A stretch of DNA of 64,000 nt from Streptomyces sp. 3214.6. GTDB taxonomy: Bacteria; Actinomycetota; Actinomycetes; Streptomycetales; Streptomycetaceae. The position numbers were made by a program, and so were the translations under genes. Shown piece by piece: positions 60,096-64,000 of this stretch. The stretch is taken from positions 5,456,001-5,520,000 of the forward strand of contig NZ_LT670819.1 in assembly GCF_900129855.1 (NCBI RefSeq), in the 5' to 3' direction. The notes beneath the pieces were generated by a model. That model was not told the DNA's origin. It did not search any database and saw only the letters and a list, made by a program, of their open reading frames with translations. Positions within the stretch are counted from its first letter, which is position 1. Every line of letters begins with the position of its first letter.

Positions 60096-61229
60096 ATGAC
60101 CACCCTCATCGAAACCGACGAACACAAGGCACTCCGAGCAGCGGTGTCAGCCTTCGCGAAAAGCCACGACCACGACACCAGAACCCTCTGGCAGGAAGCC
60201 GCGGGGCTCGGCTACATCGGCGTCAACCTGCCGGAGGAATACGGCGGCGGCGGTGGCGGCATCGCCGAACTCTCCCTCGTCCTGGAAGAGCTGGGCGCCG
60301 CGGGCAACCCCCTCCTCATGATGATCGTCTCCCCGGCGATCTGCGGCACCGTGATCGCCCGCTTCGGCACGGAAACCCAGAAACAGCAGTGGCTCCCCGC
60401 ACTGGCGGACGGCTCCCGCCTCATGGCCTTCGGCATCACCGAACCCGACGCCGGCTCCAACAGCCACCGCATCACCACGACGGCCCGCCGCGACAGCGCG
60501 AGCGGCGACTGGCTGCTCACCGGCCGCAAGGTCTTCGTGTCCGGCGTGGACATGGCCGACGCCACCCTGGTCGTCGGCCGCACGGAAGACGCCCGCACGG
60601 GCAGCCTCAAGCCCTGCCTGTTCATCGTCCCACGCGACGCCCCCGGCTTCACCCGCCGCCGCATCGACATGGAACTGCACGGCACGGAGAAACAGTTCGA
60701 ACTGACCCTGGACGACGTACGGCTCCCCGCCGACGCACTCGTCGGCGACGAGGACGCCGGCCTGCAGCAGCTCTTCGCCGGCCTCAACCCCGAACGCATC
60801 ATGACGGCCGCGTTCGCGATCGGCATGGGCCGCCACGCACTCGCCAAAGCGATCCGGTACGCGCGCGACCGCACCGTCTGGAAAACCCCGATCGGCGCCC
60901 ACCAGGCCATCGCACACCCCCTCGCACAGGCCCACATCGACCTCGAACTGGCCCGCCTGATGATGCAGAAGGCAGCCCACCTGTACGACGCGGGGGACGA
61001 CATCGGCGCCGGCGAGGCCGCCAACATGGCCAAGTACGCGGCCGGGGAGGCCTGTGTGAAAGCGGTCGACCAGGCCGTGCACACCCTCGGCGGCAACGGC
61101 CTCACACACGAGTTCGGCCTCGCCCGGCTGATAACGGCCTCCCGGGTGGCTCGTATCGCCCCGGTGAGCCGGGAGATGATTCTCAACTACGTCTCCCACC
61201 AGACCCTGGGCCTGCCCAAGTCGTACTGA
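60096..61229 (+). CDS. Acyl-CoA dehydrogenase
   Basis: A 377-aa FAD enzyme that creates the 2,3-double bond in an acyl-CoA. The FAD/substrate loops are MAFGITEPDAGSNSHRITTTAR and WLLTGRKVFVSGVDMAD. C-terminal signatures are RYARDRTVWKTPIGAHQAIAHPLAQ and VHTLGGNGLTHEFGLARL. The N-terminal helical domain is somewhat short. It follows the carboxylase genes after an 81-bp gap and precedes the CoA ligase by 33 bp. Confidence 0.93.
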   Translation: MTTLIETDEHKALRAAVSAFAKSHDHDTRTLWQEAAGLGYIGVNLPEEYGGGGGGIAELSLVLEELGAAGNPLLMMIVSPAICGTVIARFGTETQKQQWLPALADGSRLMAFGITEPDAGSNSHRITTTARRDSASGDWLLTGRKVFVSGVDMADATLVVGRTEDARTGSLKPCLFIVPRDAPGFTRRRIDMELHGTEKQFELTLDDVRLPADALVGDEDAGLQQLFAGLNPERIMTAAFAIGMGRHALAKAIRYARDRTVWKTPIGAHQAIAHPLAQAHIDLELARLMMQKAAHLYDAGDDIGAGEAANMAKYAAGEACVKAVDQAVHTLGGNGLTHEFGLARLITASRVARIAPVSREMILNYVSHQTLGLPKSY

Positions 61230-61262
61230 CCCGCCTGGGTACCGACCCGCCTTGGAGGAACC

Positions 61263-62830
61263 GTGTTCCGCAGCGAGTACGCAGACGTCCCGCACGTAGA
61301 ACTCCCCATCCATGACGCCGTGCTGGGCCGCGCCGCCGAGTTCGGCGAACTGCCCGCGCTCGTCGACGGCACGGACGGCACCACCCTCACCTACGACCAG
61401 CTGGACCGCTTCCACCGCCGGGTCGCCGCCGCACTCGCCGACGCCGGCGTCCGCAAGGGCGACGTCCTCGCCCTGCACAGCCCCAACACCGTCGCGTTCC
61501 CGATCGCGTTCTACGCCGCCACACGCGCGGGCGCCACCGTCACCACCGTGCACCCGCTCGCCACCGCCGAGGAGTTCGCCAAACAGCTCGGCGACTCGGC
61601 CGCACGCTGGATCGTCACCGTCTCACCCCTGCTCCAGACCGCCCGGCGCGCGGCCGAACTCGCCGGCGGCGTCGAGGAGATCTTCGTCTGCGACAACGCG
61701 AGCGGACACCGCTCGCTGATCGACATGCTCGGCTCCACAGCCCCCGAGCCACAGGTGGACATCGACCCGACGGCGGACGTCGCGGCCCTGCCCTACTCCT
61801 CCGGCACCACCGGCACCCCCAAGGGCGTCATGCTCACCCACCGGCAGATCGCCACCAACCTCGACCAGCTACGGGCGGTGATCTCCGCGGGCCCCGGCGA
61901 ACGCATCCTCGCCGTACTGCCCTTCTTCCACATCTACGGCCTCACCGCCCTGATGAACGCACCCCTGCGCCAGGGCGCCACCGTCGTCGTGCTGCCCCGC
62001 TTCGACCTGGAGACGTTCCTCGCGGCCATCCAGACCCACCGCATCACCGCCCTCTACGTGGCCCCGCCGATCGTCCTCGCCCTCGCCAAACACCCGGCCG
62101 TCGCCCAGTACGACCTGTCGTCGCTGCGATACGTCATCTGCTCCGCCGCACCCCTGGACGCCGAACTCGCCGCGGCCTGCGCCGAACGCCTCGACCTGCC
62201 GCCCCTCGGCCAGGCCTACGGCATGACGGAACTGTCCCCCGGCACCCACGTCGTCCCGCTCGACGCCATGCGCGAAGCCCCCGCCGGCACCGTCGGCAAC
62301 TCATCGCCGGCACCGAGATGCGCATCGTCTCCCTCGACGACCCCGGCAAGGACCTCGGCGTCGGCGAACCCGGCGAGATCCTCATCCGGGGACCCCAGAT
62401 CATGAAGGGCTACCTGGGCCGCCCCGACGCCACCGCCGCCATGATCGACGCCGACGGCTGGCTGCACACCGGCGACGTCGGGCACATCGACGCCGACGGC
62501 TGGCTGTTCGTTGTCGACCGCGTCAAGGAACTCATCAAGTACAAGGGCTTTCAGGTCGCCCCCGCCGAACTCGAAGCGCTCCTGCTCACCCACCCCGGCA
62601 TAGCGGACGCCGCCGTCATCGGCGTCTACAACGACGACGGCAACGAAGTCCCGCACGCCTACGTGGTCCGCCAGCCGACCTCCCCCGACCTCTCCGAAGG
62701 AGAGATCGCCATGTACGTCGCCGAACGCGTCGCCCCCTACAAGCGCGTCCGCGAGGTCACCTTCATCGACACCGTGCCGCGCGCCGTCTCCGGGAAGATA
62801 CTCCGCCGGCAACTGAGGGAACGCGCATGA
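61263..62830 (+). pseudogene. Acyl/aryl-CoA ligase (4-coumarate-CoA-ligase type), frameshifted
   Basis: An AMP-forming CoA ligase of about 522 aa if restored. Motif P-loop YSSGTTGTPKGVML and A8-region DGWLHTGDVGHIDADGWLFVVDRVKELIKYKGFQVAPAELE with the C-terminal catalytic lysine region VPRAVSGKILRRQL are intact, but in two frames. After residue 345 (PAGTVG) one base is missing at 62298-62299: the expected reading is GGC-AAx-CTC-ATC-GCC. The first frame then stops at 62405. Either the gene is inactive in this strain or the base was lost in sequencing. Confidence 0.88.
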
Positions 62831-63585
62831 CGACACCCAGGACGGCGCCCCTCATCGGCCGCACCCGTGAACGGGGCATCGAGACCCTCAGCCTCGACTC
62901 GCCCGCCACCCGCAACGCCCTCTCCCACGCCCTCGTCACCGAACTGACCGACGCGCTCACCAACTGCCACAAGGACGACGACATACGCGCCGTCGTCCTC
63001 ACCCACACCGGCAACACCTTCAGCGCAGGCGCCGACCTCAAGGACCCGCCGCGCCCCAAGGCGGTACCCGGACTGCTCCAGCAGATCCTCGAGCTGCGCA
63101 AGCCCGTGGTGGCCCGGGTCGCCGGGCACGTCAGGGCGGGCGGCCTGGGACTGCTCGGCGCCTGCGACATCGCGATCGCCTCCGAGACGTCGACGTTCGC
63201 GTTCACCGAAGTACGCATCGGAGTCGCGCCCGCCGTCATCTCGCTGCCCCTGCTGCCCCGCGTCGACCCACGCGCCCTCACCCGCTACTGCCTCACCGGA
63301 GAGACCTTCGGCGCCGCCGAAGCGGCCCGCATCGGCCTCGTCACCCAGTCCGCCGGCGACACCGACCTCGACGAGGCCCTCGCACCCGTCCTCGACGGCC
63401 TGCGGCGGGCCTCACCCAAAGCCCTGGCCAGGACGAAGAAGCTGCTCACGGCTAAGGTGCTGGAGGCGTTCGTCGAGGACGTGGGCTCGATGACCTGGCT
63501 CTCGGCCTCGTTGTTCGCCGGCCGCGACGCCCGCGAGGGAATGGCGGCCTTCCTCGAACGACGGGATCCCCCATGGGTGCTGTGA
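62827..63585 (+). CDS. Enoyl-CoA hydratase/isomerase family protein
   Basis: A 252-aa crotonase-fold enzyme. Key blocks are LSLDSPATRNALSHALVTEL, the oxyanion-hole segment TGNTFSAGADLKD, and KPVVARVAGHVRAGGLGLLGACDIAIASETSTFAFTEVRIGVAPAVIS. The crotonase catalytic pair is not a clear Glu-Glu: one position reads as Val/Pro, so hydration or another crotonase reaction is possible. It overlaps the ligase stop by 4 bp (ATGA). Confidence 0.9.
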   Translation: MTTPRTAPLIGRTRERGIETLSLDSPATRNALSHALVTELTDALTNCHKDDDIRAVVLTHTGNTFSAGADLKDPPRPKAVPGLLQQILELRKPVVARVAGHVRAGGLGLLGACDIAIASETSTFAFTEVRIGVAPAVISLPLLPRVDPRALTRYCLTGETFGAAEAARIGLVTQSAGDTDLDEALAPVLDGLRRASPKALARTKKLLTAKVLEAFVEDVGSMTWLSASLFAGRDAREGMAAFLERRDPPWVL

Positions 63586-64000
63586 CCACAGCCGCACATC
63601 TGCCCGGCGACCGCGGCCCCGGCGACCGCGGCCCGGCCGACCGGGCCCCCAAGCAGGACCGCAGCCGCGCCACCCGGCAGCGGCTCCTGGAAGCCGCCGT
63701 CGCCTGTCTCGCCGAACACGGCTGGGCAGGCTCCACGGTCTTGGTCGTCGCCGAACGCGCAGGCGTCTCCCGGGGCGCCGCCCAGCACCACTTCCCCACC
63801 CGCGAAGACCTGTTCACCGCGGCCGTCGAGTACGTCGCCGAGGAACGCTCCTGCGCGTTGCGCGCACTGTTCCCCCAGGGCGCCACCGGCGATCGCCGCG
63901 CGGTCGTCACCGCCCTCGTCGACCTCTACACCGGCCCCCTCTTCCGCGCCGCCCTGCACCTGTGGGTGGCCGCCTCCAACGAGGAACCACTACGCCCGCG
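63573..64000 (+). CDS. TetR family regulator (3' end outside window)
   Basis: The N-terminal 142 residues of a TetR protein. A repeat-rich start (GDRGPGDRGPADRAPKQDR) precedes the DNA-binding domain RATRQRLLEAAVACLAEHGWAGSTVLVVAERAGVSRGAAQHHFPTREDLFTAAVEYV. ATG at 63573 or GTG at 63582 may be used; the latter overlaps the hydratase stop as GTGA. It likely represses this operon through the palindrome at 54031-54042. Confidence 0.88.
   Translation, partial: MGAVTTAAHLPGDRGPGDRGPADRAPKQDRSRATRQRLLEAAVACLAEHGWAGSTVLVVAERAGVSRGAAQHHFPTREDLFTAAVEYVAEERSCALRALFPQGATGDRRAVVTALVDLYTGPLFRAALHLWVAASNEEPLRP

Noticed and set aside
61263..62830. Programmed frameshifting in the CoA ligase.
   Set aside because: There is no slippery heptamer or downstream pseudoknot at the junction, and family members are read in a single frame. 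A deletion or sequencing error is simpler.
1..64000. Search for tRNA or rRNA genes, insertion sequences and attachment sites.
   Set aside because: No T-loop plus acceptor-stem pattern, rRNA-like segment, transposase or integrase was seen on either strand by eye.

Overview
The window is a slice of a Streptomyces (or very close actinomycete) chromosome. The evidence is very high GC with G/C-biased third codon positions, frequent GTG and TTG starts, many 4-11 bp gene overlaps, actinobacterial families (DUF2771, DUF3027, DUF2530, DUF4031), futalosine-type menaquinone genes, a FemX-type bridge enzyme and a perfect CebR operator. No rRNA, tRNA, insertion sequence, integrase or CRISPR array was seen.

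Left part (1-23.6 kb): this is mostly conserved core genome. A truncated amino-sugar PTS permease (EIIBC) is followed by the etherase murQ. Then come small genes (a Cys-containing protein, DUF4031, GNAT and HD proteins), cutC, a HelD/HelR-type RNA-polymerase-associated helicase, and an XPB-type helicase with a large helicase-associated/WYL protein nearby. Next are a HAD phosphatase, an extended cold-shock protein, and mqnD, mqnB and a DUF2771 lipoprotein in one overlapping run. An MFS carrier, a DUF3027 protein and a giant GHKL/sacsin-like ATPase close the segment.

Middle part (23.7-43.7 kb): two tandem paralogous secreted proteins share an inverted repeat in their leaders. They are followed by a CtpE-like P-type ATPase, a DUF2530 protein, a purine permease, a ribbon-helix-helix protein, a MarR-MFS pair, a Uma2 nuclease-fold protein, thpR and an aldo/keto reductase. 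A secreted double SnoaL-fold protein, an SGNH hydrolase and a secreted beta-propeller come next. A GH5-CBM2 cellulase sits directly behind a CebR box, then serC, then a GlcD-GlcF fusion oxidoreductase.

Candidate system (43.67-51.43 kb): eight co-directional, mostly overlapping minus-strand genes form a biosynthetic island between core-type genes on the plus strand. In transcription order they encode a 55-aa orphan peptide, an MhpA-type FAD monooxygenase, a soluble di-iron acyl-ACP desaturase, an ACP, a FabF-type ketosynthase, a type III polyketide synthase, a DHA2-type exporter and an isoprenylcysteine-methyltransferase-like membrane enzyme. The type III PKS, methyltransferase and FAD hydroxylase correspond to the known srsA/srsB/srsC phenolic-lipid logic. 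The desaturase-ACP-ketosynthase module is the unusual addition and suggests a dedicated unsaturated (perhaps beta-ketoacyl) starter, giving an unsaturated phenolic lipid or alkylpyrone/quinone.

Right part (51.6-64 kb): femX and an EamA transporter precede a long plus-strand acyl-CoA catabolic operon. It contains a TIGR03084 protein, an AtuA-like (DUF1446) protein, carboxyltransferase, biotin carboxylase/BCCP, acyl-CoA dehydrogenase, CoA ligase, enoyl-CoA hydratase and a TetR regulator cut by the window end. The CoA ligase is interrupted by a one-base deletion. A perfect palindrome in front of the first gene is a plausible TetR operator.
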